NCBI RefSeq assembly: GCF_003474385.1
Contig: NZ_QUCY01000001.1
Span: 186,001 to 250,000 of the forward strand
From: Senegalimassilia sp003474385
GTDB lineage: Bacteria > Actinomycetota > Coriobacteriia > Coriobacteriales > Eggerthellaceae
Direction of reading: 5' to 3'
Length of the DNA: 64,000 nt
Shown here in pieces: positions 34,763-43,034 of the stretch (positions are counted from its first letter, which is position 1; each line of letters starts with the position of its first letter). The translations under genes and the position numbers were made by a program. The notes beneath the pieces are model-generated. The model was not told the origin of the DNA and did no database searches. It worked only from the letters and a program-made list of their open reading frames with translations.

Positions 34763-35716
34763 CTATGCTTCGTCCTCGAAACGAACGCGGTCCCATTCTT
34801 CGCCCTCGAAGCCCCACATGCGCACCTCGGGATACATGTGCACGCCTTCCATCTCGTACACGCGACGCTGCACCTCGGCAATCAAATCGCGAACATCGCG
34901 AGCCGTCGCACCACCGGCGTTCACCACGAACCCCGTATGCTTCTCGGAAACCTGCGCGCCGCCCACACGGAAACCGCGCAAGCCAGCATCCTGAATCAGC
35001 TTGCCAGCGAAATAGCCAGCGGGACGCTTGAAGGTGCTGCCGGCGCTCGGCATTTCCAGGGGCTGCTTCTCAGCACGGCGCTGAGCCAGATCATCCATGC
35101 GCGCACGAATCTCACTAGGAGAATCAGGGCGCAGCTGCAAGGTGGCCGAGAGCACGGCCCAACCGGCATCGCCCATCATGGAGTGACGATATCCCCAGCA
35201 TGCCTGCCAAGCATGAAGGTTCACGATACGCCCCTGCGGCGTGGCGCACACGAGCGAGCAGCACACGTCGCGGAACTCCCCGCCATAGGCTCCGGCGTTC
35301 ATGATGGCGGCGCCGCCGATGGTACCCGGGATTCCGCTGGCGAACTCATAGCCCGCCAAACCGGCAGCGCATACGGCCTCGGCGACCTGGGCGTTCGACG
35401 CACCGGCCTGCACCGTCACACGGGAACCTTCCACAACTACGTCCGAAAAGCGCTCGGCAAATCGAACGATAACCTCGGGCAAACCCGCATCGGCCACAAG
35501 CAGGTCGCTGCCCAGGCCCAGCAAGCGCACAGGCTGGCCAGCGCCATGGCACGCTGCAAGAACATCAGCTGCCTCTTGAACGCTGGCCGGCTCGACCACC
35601 ACGGCAGCAGGGCCGCCGATCTGAAACGTGGTCAGCCCGCTCATGGGCACATCCCTGCGCACCGCCTGCCCCCCGACGATTTCCCGCAGCGTTTCCAACA
35701 AAACCTCGTTCACCAT
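34763..35716 (-). CDS. murB: UDP-N-acetylenolpyruvoylglucosamine reductase
   Basis: A 317-residue FAD enzyme that completes UDP-MurNAc synthesis. Motifs: TTFQIGGPAAVVVEPAS, LLGLGSDLLV, ASGIPGTIGGAAIMNAGAYGGE (FAD-binding), the active-site SAGSTFKRP (catalytic Ser) and the C-terminal VHMYPEVRMWG (catalytic Glu). AAGGAG lies 11 bases before ATG 35716, supporting this start; the GTG at 35725 used by the longer frame is only two bases from that ribosome site. It overlaps or abuts the upstream LuxR gene, an odd partner for a cell-wall enzyme. The last 14 bases are duplicated 28 bases downstream. Confidence 0.93.
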   Translation of the reverse strand: MVNEVLLETLREIVGGQAVRRDVPMSGLTTFQIGGPAAVVVEPASVQEAADVLAACHGAGQPVRLLGLGSDLLVADAGLPEVIVRFAERFSDVVVEGSRVTVQAGASNAQVAEAVCAAGLAGYEFASGIPGTIGGAAIMNAGAYGGEFRDVCCSLVCATPQGRIVNLHAWQACWGYRHSMMGDAGWAVLSATLQLRPDSPSEIRARMDDLAQRRAEKQPLEMPSAGSTFKRPAGYFAGKLIQDAGLRGFRVGGAQVSEKHTGFVVNAGGATARDVRDLIAEVQRRVYEMEGVHMYPEVRMWGFEGEEWDRVRFEDEA

Positions 35717-35721
35717 ATGGG

Positions 35722-37266
35722 TCACGACTCCTTACCGGATAACAATGCCTGGGATTCGCGTTCGCCCAGGTCGATCAACTCTTGTCGGCTATGTACGCCG
35801 CATTTCCCATAAATGCGGCGCAAATGCGTATCAACGGTGCTTTTCGCGATGAACAGCTCCGCCGCCATGCGCTCGCCCGTACGGCCGCGAAGCGCCAACG
35901 GCAAGATCTCGGATTCGCGCTTGGAAAGCTTGAACTTGGACGCCATGACGCGGCACGCATCCTCGAACCGATCGGCCTGCTTGGCGATGTGTGACAGCGC
36001 CAAGAAGTCGCCCTCGGTGAAAAGGAACAGGAACGCGAACAACGTGGCGAAACCCGCGCAAGAGGCAACGGCGAAGGGGATGTCGCCCGAAGGAGAGGCG
36101 ATCTGCAAAACATTGCCGAGCGCCAATCCTCCCGCTTCGCCAAGGTAGAGCGCGGCAAAACCTCTGGAGAAGGAAAGCGCCGCATCCATGCCGGTCAGCT
36201 TCGCCATCAACACGAACAGCGAAACGAGCACGGCGGAAAGGCCTAGGTAGCCCGCAAGCACGATGGAATCGCCTGGGACGCCAAAGGGCTCCAAGACGGG
36301 CATGAACAGGTATCCGGCCATCATCAGCAGCAGCGCGAGACGATATACGCCCACCAAAAGCCTGCTCACTTCGCCATCGGACCCGCTACGGCGGGCGCTC
36401 ATGCCCACAACCTGCAACGACCCGGCGCAGAACAGCGCCAACAGCAGCAACGTCGCAGCAAACGTAGGTGTGGCGACGCTACCCGGATCCGAAGCATAGG
36501 TTTCCATGAGCCCGCCTGCCAAGCCGAACACGACGGAGCCGCCCACAACCTTACGCGAAATGCGATGCGTCTCTGCCCGCTGCTTTTTTGAAGCGAGCAG
36601 CGTCGCGATAGTGAGGGCAGGTTTTTTTTGCGAGTCCGCGTTCTCCTCGACGCGCTCGCTCGAAAGCAACGGCTCGATGCCGACAAGCGCCCAGGCGCTG
36701 CCGAAGGGAAGCAGGTTAGCCACCGCAGCAGCGAGCGGAGCCTGCGAACAGACGACGGCGAGCAGGAACGTAAAAACGGCAGCAACGGCAGTTGCAAGCA
36801 ACACGCCGCGGGAGCTTTCCCCATGCGATCGGGCGCCGAGCGCCCTTCCCCACGCCGCAAGCATGCAGGCGAAGGGAACGCCCACCAAAACGCCTTCCAT
36901 AACCATTGAGGCAAGGCCGTATTCGGCGGGAAGGGAAACGGAGGAACCGATGGCCAGCAACACCGCATAGCACCACATAAGCGAGCGGTTCAGCAGCACA
37001 TCGCGCACGCGCAGGGCAACGGCGCGCAGCACGATGAGGGTGACGGCCGCGGCAAGCAAGGTGATCAGCAAATCGATGCGTTCAAAAGTGAAGCCGCCAA
37101 CTGTGAGCGCGCTGTTCCATCCCATGTAGAAGAGCGCGAACATGAACGCCTGATGGCACGCGTACCCAAGCAGCGTACGCACAAGAGTGGGATCGAAGCG
37201 CGTCTCAGGTGCGCCGGTATGATGGGTTGAAGAATTCTGCATACTCTGAAGTGTACCAGCAAGCAC
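35722..37266 (-). CDS. LuxR-family regulator with a 12-helix membrane domain
   Basis: A 514-residue protein with about 12 hydrophobic helices (residues 30-440, MFS-like spacing) and a C-terminal LuxR/GerE HTH (KLSKRESEILPLALRGRTGERMAAELFIAKSTVDTHLRRIYGKC, about 455-500). This is the large form of the Eggerthellaceae membrane LuxR family. The signal and target are unknown; membrane-bound one-component signalling is inferred. Start: GTG 37266 has GAGG eight bases upstream; ATG 37242 (MQNSSTHH) is an alternative with a poorer site. Its stop meets the murB start region, so the two are cotranscribed. Confidence 0.83.
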   Translation of the reverse strand: MLAGTLQSMQNSSTHHTGAPETRFDPTLVRTLLGYACHQAFMFALFYMGWNSALTVGGFTFERIDLLITLLAAAVTLIVLRAVALRVRDVLLNRSLMWCYAVLLAIGSSVSLPAEYGLASMVMEGVLVGVPFACMLAAWGRALGARSHGESSRGVLLATAVAAVFTFLLAVVCSQAPLAAAVANLLPFGSAWALVGIEPLLSSERVEENADSQKKPALTIATLLASKKQRAETHRISRKVVGGSVVFGLAGGLMETYASDPGSVATPTFAATLLLLALFCAGSLQVVGMSARRSGSDGEVSRLLVGVYRLALLLMMAGYLFMPVLEPFGVPGDSIVLAGYLGLSAVLVSLFVLMAKLTGMDAALSFSRGFAALYLGEAGGLALGNVLQIASPSGDIPFAVASCAGFATLFAFLFLFTEGDFLALSHIAKQADRFEDACRVMASKFKLSKRESEILPLALRGRTGERMAAELFIAKSTVDTHLRRIYGKCGVHSRQELIDLGERESQALLSGKES

Positions 37267-37526
37267 CGTTCAGACCTCGACTGCACGCAAGGGACCACAA
37301 GATTACCCGGGCAAATCCGAGCTCCCGGGCATTCGCGCCCCGCAGGCCATAACGCCATCGCCTCTACCCACCATAAGCGAAACCGAGGACGCCATCACCA
37401 CGCAAATCCCGTTCCCATCAAAACTGCGGACCAGGATAGAGCGAAATGCCCGTGCAAAACCTTGCGCGGGCATTTCGCTGTTTGCTGTATTTCCGGTAAC
37501 GGAGGCTTGACGCCCCCAAGGAAATC
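37267..37526. other. Intergenic region with a terminator-like hairpin at 37441-37478
   Basis: 260 bases holding the luxR promoter (minus) and a 15-bp stem GCGAAATGCCCGTGC/GCGCGGGCATTTCGC (37441-37478) that would end tatA transcription. The U-tract is weak (TCTATCC on minus, TGTTTG on plus). Confidence 0.45.
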
Positions 37527-37778
37527 CTATTCCTCGCTTGCGGCGGGAGCCTTCTTGGCGGCCTTCACAGCCTTCGTCTTCGGCTCCTCCTCCACTTCCT
37601 CGTCCTCATCGAGGTCGATCTCAGGCTTACCCTGGTCGGAGGTCATGCCCTCGCGCAGGCTTTTAACGGACTTGCCGATGGCGCTGCCGAGCTTGGGAAG
37701 ATTCTTCGGGCCGAAGATAAGCAGAACGACGACCAGGATGATAAGCAGCTCGGGAACGCCCATGCCCAAAAACTTCAT
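37527..37778 (-). CDS. tatA: Sec-independent translocase subunit TatA
   Basis: An 83-residue TatA/E protein: short N-terminus, one membrane helix (ELLIILVVVLLIFGP), the FGPKNLPKLGSAIGKSVKSLREG amphipathic helix typical of TatA, then an acidic (DLDEDEEVEEE) and Lys/Ala-rich tail. Start ATG 37778 with a perfect AAAGGAGG upstream. tatB and tatC are not adjacent. It sits just downstream of the formate dehydrogenase remnants, whose large subunit carries a Tat signal, so it may have been recruited with that enzyme; the cell may still need it for other Tat substrates. Confidence 0.92.
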   Translation of the reverse strand: MKFLGMGVPELLIILVVVLLIFGPKNLPKLGSAIGKSVKSLREGMTSDQGKPEIDLDEDEEVEEEPKTKAVKAAKKAPAASEE

Positions 37779-38249
37779 TGATGACTCCTCCTTTTAGGAT
37801 GTTGCAAAGCGGGATCGACGTTGCCCGCATCGCTTGTAACGTGACAGGCGATCGCACCCGTCAGCTCGTTTCAACGAATCCGATAATGCCGTCAGAGAAT
37901 GATCGCGTCTATCATGCAAACCCGTGATTTCGTACTCAAACCTCCAATTAATACTGTCATGCAAATTGAGTATAGTTAGCGTTTTCCCTGATGAGTGGCT
38001 CTTGAAAGTCATATTAATTCAGTTTGGGCCAAAATCGCCAACCCTCGTATCAAATAAAAGGATCCCTAACCGACGTTCCCTAAACGAAGCCTAATAACGC
38101 GCGGCTTTTCCAAATCAGCAAGCAAATGCCCATGTCCCTTGACGAGAAAGATGCTTCGACTTCAGTTTTGGCCTGAATAGGATCTTGAAAGACAGGGGTT
38201 GCCGAAATCGAAATCAAGAACGGGAAAGTGCCTCGAACAGCTTTGCCCC
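37779..38249. other. A+T-rich gene-free region upstream of tatA
   Basis: About 470 bases. It contains the tatA leader and promoter region and a short block (CGTTTTCCCTGATGA near 37980) that recurs at 48671. A 72-codon minus-strand frame (37794-38012) has no ribosome site or family match that I recognise, and I do not call it a gene. Confidence 0.4.
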
Positions 38250-38285
38250 AAAACGCAAAAAGGCAGGGGACGAAACCCCTGCCTT
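38250..38285 (-). terminator. Terminator of the former fdn operon
   Basis: Minus-strand stem GGCAGGGG/CCCCTGCC (38262-38269 with 38276-38283) followed by TTTTTGCGTTTTGG: a textbook rho-independent terminator 30 bases past the fdhE stop. Confidence 0.9.
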
Positions 38286-38316
38286 AGAACGGACACCGGA
38301 TGTTAAGCCTTAACGT

Positions 38317-39210
38317 CTAGTCCTGCTGCGCTTCCTGTGCTACAAGCTGACGGTATGCGATCAAGTCCAGCTTCGCCATGATCACGTCCTCGACCTCGTA
38401 GCTGAACGGATACAGCTGCGCCATGGGACCATCCTCTTGGTAAACGGTTCGCACATAGCCGCCGCACTCATCGCACGTGGCAATGAGGTGATCATCGTCG
38501 CCCTCGACGTTGAAGAAATGCAAATGGCCCTGATTCTGCGTGCCGCAGCGAACGCAACGCACGCGCTCGATATCCCAGACGCAACCGCACTGCGCACACC
38601 ACAGCGCACGGCCGCGGCCCTTGGTCTTCGTGCCGGCTTGGCCGACGTGAGCAACGGAAGCCTCGCAACCGCACACCGGACAATGGACCGAATACGGCTG
38701 ATCGGCGTCACCTGCGACGCGTGCGGCCTGCACCTCCTGGGCAATGGGCTCCAGCAGCGCACGGAGCGCCAGCGAAACAACGGCTGCACCCATACACGCA
38801 GCATCCTCGCCGAGCCCATCATCTTGCAAAAGGCCCGCGAACCCTTCCACGTATGCGGAAGAGTCGTTTCCGGCAAGCTTCATGTCCGACGCCGCCACCA
38901 AACGGTCCCAACGCACACCCGCAAGCGCATCGAGCGTTGCCTGGTCGAACTGCTCGAACACCGTCATGGCACCCGCCAAACGCTCAGCAGCATCTGCCAG
39001 CGCATCAGCCGGGATGCCGGCAGGGTACGCGCGCAGCACCGGCTGCTCGGCATTCGAGCACTCCTTGAGCGCGCCCGCATCGGGAACCACATGCTCGACC
39101 TTACCGGCATGTTCCTTCTGCACCTCAGCCTGCACACCCCACAAGCTGCGGAACGAACACGAACAGGCCCGATATGGCAAGCAGGATGCACGCGATGACC
39201 GTGATGCCAT
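38317..39210 (-). pseudogene. fdhE: Formate dehydrogenase accessory protein FdhE, 5'-truncated
   Basis: The frame encodes the body of FdhE, which handles Fe-S/redox maturation of Tat-exported formate dehydrogenases. Rubredoxin-like Cys pairs are intact: CPVCGCEAS, LWCAQCGCVWD, RCVRCGTQNQ and CDECGGYVRTVYQEDG. FdhE-like sequence begins only at about 39150 (GVQAEVQKEH). The upstream part of the open frame (to 39210) is the fdnI gene read out of frame, so about 30 N-terminal residues appear lost through a deletion that fused fdnI to fdhE. It might still be translated by coupling from the fdnI remnant. With its client enzyme destroyed it is probably decaying. Confidence 0.7.
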
Positions 39211-39334
39211 GCGTCAGGCGCGCCTGCTTCGAATGACGGACTATGTACTTCTCCTTGCCGGATGCCGCGCGCTCCTGGAGGAACGCCGCGTCCTTGGCGC
39301 GGGCTTCCGGGGAAACGTTAACGGAGTGGCTCAT
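39125..39334 (-). pseudogene. fdnI: Formate dehydrogenase cytochrome b (gamma) subunit, 5' fragment
   Basis: Only 69 codons remain. The protein MSHSVNVSPEARAKDAAF...YIVRHSKQARLTHGITVIACILLAISGLFVFVPQL matches the start of FdnI-type subunits up to the end of the first membrane helix, including the haem-ligating region His. The family is about 210-220 residues, so roughly 150 codons are missing. The frame then runs into VGCAG-stop, at the point where fdhE sequence begins in another frame. The ATG overlaps the stop of the preceding fdnH remnant (TAATG), showing the old operon spacing. Confidence 0.72.
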
Positions 39335-39735
39335 TATTTGTCCCCCTTCTTACCGATCGGAAGGTTCTCGGTGATGTGTTCCATCGCCGTCTTATCATCC
39401 TGCGGGTCGCCGTGCTGCACCACGTCGCCGGTGATGACCGACAATGTATCCTCGGTCTCGGGGTTGTACGCCAGCTTGTAGCGCTTGTAGCCGATGGCCA
39501 GGCCGAACATGGCTGCCAAACCGGCAACGGTCAGACCGGAGATAGCACCGGTGACCGGCTTCATGATCTGGGTGAGCTGGGCCGTGGCGGGCGCCTTCGG
39601 GTCCTGCACCTGGTCATGAGCATCGATGCCGTACTTGAGCACCTGGATGACATGCAAACCGCCCATCTCATGCTCGCCGTACAGGCAGGCATCGGGATAG
39701 CCGTTCTCATGCAGCCAGGCGACCTTCTCTTGCCC
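39334..39735 (-). pseudogene. fdnH: Formate dehydrogenase iron-sulfur (beta) subunit, 3' fragment
   Basis: The C-terminal 130 or so codons of an FdnH-type subunit: GQEKVAWLHENGYPDACLYGE, GGLHVIQVLKYG, then the membrane anchor TGAISGLTVAGLAAMFGLAIGY and a polar tail ending GKKGDK. The four ferredoxin-type Cys clusters that would lie in the first 200 residues are absent. The fragment joins, out of frame, the 5' part of fdnG at about 39732, so it has no start codon of its own and cannot be made as a working subunit. Confidence 0.75.
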
Positions 39736-40290
39736 TTGGCGATCATCAGGTATTCCTCCTCGGAGTTTTCCTGGGAACCGCCCAGGCTTGCGATGGCCGG
39801 GGTGTAGTTCACCGTCAGGCCGTTGTCGTTCTTCTCGATGAACGAGGCATCGCGCGTGTCCTTGACCTTGCGGGCGATCTCGGCGATGGCGTCCTCCCAA
39901 GAGATATCCTCCCAGTCGCTTGCGCCGGGACGGCGCACCAGCGGGCGCGTCGAACGCTTCGGGTTCTTGATAACTTCGCGCGTCTCGGGGTCGACAACGT
40001 TGCGCAGCTGGAACATGGTAGCGCCCTTCGGGCACAGGCCACCCTCGTTGATGGGATGGTCGGGGTCGCCTTCCAGGTTGACCAGCTCGCCGTCGCGCAC
40101 CGACAGCAAAGAACCGCAACCACCTGCGCAATAGCAGCAGATGTTGGTGTACTCTTCGGTGTTCACCAGCTTCCAGTCTTGCTTGGACTCAGACGCGAAC
40201 GCCTGGGTCTGCGAGGAAAGCTCGAACGCCATCGTGGTTGCCAGCGCAGCGCCGGTTGCTTTGAAAAAGCCCCCTGCGTGACAGGTTCAT
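39732..40290 (-). pseudogene. fdnG: Formate dehydrogenase catalytic (alpha) subunit, frameshifted 5' fragment
   Basis: The N-terminal part of a Tat-exported molybdenum/tungsten bis-MGD formate dehydrogenase. The [4Fe-4S] motif ICCYCAGGCGSL, EGDPDHPINEGGLCPKGA and RDASFIEKNDNGLTVN are readable up to EEEYLMIAKG, then sequence jumps to fdnH before the catalytic Cys/Sec. The start ATG 40290 follows AAAGGAG and encodes MNLSRRG, but a fifth G in a run (minus strand of 40270-40274) shifts the frame. With four G it would read SRRGFFKATGAALATTMAF, a classic Tat signal. Thus the gene has both a frameshift in the export signal and loss of about 80% of its length. Confidence 0.82.
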
Positions 40291-41128
40291 GCCCCTCACT
40301 CCTTTCCTACTCGTCTTGCACTCGTCTAAAAACCGATGCGAAACCGCCCACCGTGCCCTCTTGCCGATTGGAGGCTGCGGGGAGAAGGCGCCGAGGCGGC
40401 GCATCGCGTATCCGTATCGTGCGTCTACGGATACTCATTCATGCTAATGAATAATTTGATACGAAACTGACACCATTCCGCCAAATGGTGCACAAATGCA
40501 CCCATTTGGAACAAATCACCCCAAAGGGGTTGCGATATATTGGACTATTCCGCGTGTTTGTCTATTTTTCCCTATGCAAACATTTGCAATTACTTGGCTA
40601 TTCCTAAAGCAGTAATCGGGTTATAGATTGAGAATTGGACAGTCTTTAAGATGTGTTTACCTGTTTTACGATCCACTCGGGTCGCTTTTGCAGCGGTTCA
40701 AAGAGATATCGGACTGTAAACGCATCATCATTGGACGAAATACCTGCATCGTGGCGTTCCAAAACTGCATAATCTGAGTCGAGAATGCGTTTGATGGCAT
40801 ACGGGAGGAAAGGAAAAAAACGCAAGGAAGAGGTCCATGATCGCAGTTGACGCAACACCTTCAGCGGCACGATACATCACTTGAGCAATACTGAAAACTT
40901 ACCTGCTAGGCCCGAGGCAGCAACAGTGCGGGATTCGATGGGCTGTTAAGGTTAATACCGCCAATCAGTCCGGAATGTTAAAGATAACACAACGAAGCGA
41001 CACGACGGATTCTAGCCACAACACTGTCAGTTAGCGAGAAGCGCAAAGCGAGACAGCGGCGAATGATGCCGGAGCACGAAAAACGACGCTCAACGAAGAA
41101 GACGACGCAGAAGCAGAGATTCCGACTG
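40291..41128. other. Long gene-free region upstream of the fdn remnants
   Basis: About 840 bases, A+T-richer than the genome average and without a convincing gene. It should hold the old fdn promoter. A nested inverted repeat lies at 40473-40509 (CCATT...AATGG and CCAAATGGTGCA...TGCACCCATTTGG). A 74-codon minus-strand frame (40646-40870) opens right after a stop, lacks a ribosome site and is not recognised; it could be the residue of a decayed gene. Confidence 0.45.
40473..40509. repeat. Nested inverted repeat in the fdn upstream region
   Basis: CCAAATGGTGCA (40481-40492) is the near-exact reverse complement of TGCACCCATTTGG (40497-40509), one extra C. The left arm also pairs with CCATT at 40473. 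Candidate operator for a regulator of the former formate dehydrogenase operon. Confidence 0.55.
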
Positions 41129-42247
41129 CTACAGGCTTTCGATAACCTTTGCGGACACAACATTGCTCGGAGACACCAGAATGGCCCCGACGCTATCCAT
41201 GTGAGGCGCGTTCACGAAAAAGGACCCGTTGGAGTTGCCGCCCATCGTGGACACTTCCTCATCCTGCAGCGTGATCACGATGTCGGCGCCCTGGAGGTTG
41301 CGCACATAGGTGCGAACCGAAGAGATGCATACGACAAGATCGACCTTGCAATCGCGGAAGTATTTGACACGCGCTTCGGCAGCCTTTTCGGAAAGCGGAA
41401 CATCAACGTAGAACACGCCGATGCGCTTCGAGCCGCGCTTGAGGATAACGCCATCGCTGTATTCGGACGGGTCGGCTGTATCGAGCACCAGCACCGTGGC
41501 GCCCTTCTCCTCATAGTTGGTCTGAACCTCCTCAGGCGAGACCGGCTGGCTCTTGGCAACATCCATGCCGCCGCGGACGGTAGCGGCTTTCAGCACCGTC
41601 GCGTTATCGGAAGTTCGATCAGATTCGCCATCGTCCCGTTCGCCGGTATCGGGGACAGGCGCCGCAACGCTGCCGACATCGGACGTCAAGCCGGACGCCT
41701 CATCATTATGCGTTTGACCAGCAAGGCCATCGGAAGACTTCGTCTGCCCCAAAGCGCCCTTCGAAGAGCTTGATGTATTCGAGCCGTTGCTAGAACCCGT
41801 ACTCGATGAAGCACCGTTCACAGATGCATTCTCGTCTGCAGACGATGAAGCTGCGCTGCCACCGGAGGAGGACGCCGATGCAGCCGTATCAGAAGAGGTG
41901 GACGACGCAGCCGTATCCGGGCAAGCGGAGGAAGCGGAGCCGCTCCCAGATCCCGAAACACCCTCGTCGACCTTTTCGGCCGCGTCCGCAGAGCCCACTC
42001 CCTCTTCGAGCTGCGCATCGAAGCCGTTTTGGGAATCAAGCGTCCTCGCATCCGCCTGCACGGGAAGCGTGCCTGCGTACACGATGGAGGTGTACCCTTC
42101 CATCTGACCCACCTTTTCATCGATGGAGGATGCGGCTACGTTCCATGAATGCCCTGCAACCATATACCAGGCGATCCCGAACGTGCTGAGCACGATCAGG
42201 ATGAGGAATACGCCGAGCGCTTGTTTTTCACGAGTTCCGTTAGACAT
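41129..42247 (-). CDS. Membrane-anchored protein with long Ser-rich linker, unknown function
   Basis: Not recognised. A 372-residue protein in three parts: a short cytoplasmic start and one membrane helix (about 10-31, ALGVFLILIVLSTFGIAWYMVAG); a low-complexity Ser/Ala/Gly/Asp-rich extracellular linker (about 80-220); and a compact C-terminal domain (about 235-372) with alternating hydrophobic strands (ATVLVLDTADPSEYSDGVILKRG, RIGVFYVDVPL, VDLVVCISSVRTYVRNLQGADIVITLQDEE). That pattern suggests an alpha/beta fold presented outside the cell, perhaps hydrolase-like, but no catalytic motif is certain. ATG 42247. Single-gene unit upstream of the fdn wreck. Confidence 0.75.
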   Translation of the reverse strand: MSNGTREKQALGVFLILIVLSTFGIAWYMVAGHSWNVAASSIDEKVGQMEGYTSIVYAGTLPVQADARTLDSQNGFDAQLEEGVGSADAAEKVDEGVSGSGSGSASSACPDTAASSTSSDTAASASSSGGSAASSSADENASVNGASSSTGSSNGSNTSSSSKGALGQTKSSDGLAGQTHNDEASGLTSDVGSVAAPVPDTGERDDGESDRTSDNATVLKAATVRGGMDVAKSQPVSPEEVQTNYEEKGATVLVLDTADPSEYSDGVILKRGSKRIGVFYVDVPLSEKAAEARVKYFRDCKVDLVVCISSVRTYVRNLQGADIVITLQDEEVSTMGGNSNGSFFVNAPHMDSVGAILVSPSNVVSAKVIESL

Positions 42248-42325
42248 AGGTTCAAGTATAGTGAATGCCCCGCAAACCGCCTGTACCCCGCGGGCACACG
42301 CGCAGAGTTTACAGAAAAGGCTGCG

Positions 42326-42859
42326 TTAGAGTAACTTCTCGAACGCGACGCGGTCAGTGGAAGCACCTTCCGCATGGCTGATATGCACGATACCGCAACG
42401 GCTGAAGCCGCATCGCTCTATGAGTTTGAGCATGGGAATGTTACCAGGATGCGTTTCAATGCGCAGACTCTCGCACCCGTGTTGGCGGGCAACCGGCTCA
42501 GCGGATTGCAGCAGATTGCGGCCAAGGCCCTTCCCGCCATGACCTTGCGCGACCGCAACACGATGCAGAACGGCATATCGCGGGTCGCGCGAGTCTGACG
42601 CCGTCAACCATGCGCCCTCGATGGAATCGTAAACCGGTTCGCCGGTGAAGCCGATGACGGTGGTGGCGACTACTTCGCCGTCTTCCTCAAGCACATAGGA
42701 GTGACCGGCTTCGATATCATCTCGCACGATTTGCTGCGTAGGATAAGCACCCTGCCATTGATCGATGCCAAGATGACCTAGCGCGGCCTTGCCATCCATG
42801 AGCACGGCCCAGATGCCATCGAAGTCGCCATGGTCGGCAATGCGGAACTGCAATGTCAT
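42326..42859 (-). CDS. GNAT-family N-acetyltransferase
   Basis: A 177-residue GNAT enzyme. Motif A, the acetyl-CoA pyrophosphate loop, is VLHRVAVAQGHGGKGLGRNLLQ (V.p..qG.G.G..L) near residue 100; motif B-like IETHPGNIPMLKLIERCGFSRCG follows. The N-terminal FRIADHGDFDGIWAVL and the QWQGAYPTQQIVRDDI stretch resemble small-molecule acetyltransferases of Firmicutes and Actinobacteria. Substrate unknown. Start ATG 42859; the longer upstream frame lacks support. It lies 175 bases downstream of the EamA-GNAT fusion gene, whose GNAT half is a different subfamily. Confidence 0.87.
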   Translation of the reverse strand: MTLQFRIADHGDFDGIWAVLMDGKAALGHLGIDQWQGAYPTQQIVRDDIEAGHSYVLEEDGEVVATTVIGFTGEPVYDSIEGAWLTASDSRDPRYAVLHRVAVAQGHGGKGLGRNLLQSAEPVARQHGCESLRIETHPGNIPMLKLIERCGFSRCGIVHISHAEGASTDRVAFEKLL

Positions 42860-43034
42860 GGTTAACCTCACTTCCAGCCGTCGATGCGGCTCTGCCCTTT
42901 CCTGCATAGATGATGCGAACACCCTCAGCCATGGTAAACGTCTGCAAGTAGTTGGCAACCCAGAATCCACAACGGAACCCGTGTCGCCAACAAAACAGCG
43001 GCTACGTAACAGCGCCCAGCGCCGTCATGCCGCC

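Noticed and set aside
37794..38012. 72-codon minus-strand frame upstream of tatA
   Set aside because: No ribosome site or recognisable fold, and it lies in the tatA leader region.
40646..40870. 74-codon minus-strand frame in the fdn upstream region
   Set aside because: It opens directly after a stop codon, starts with GTG without a ribosome site and matches nothing I know. Kept only as a possible remnant.
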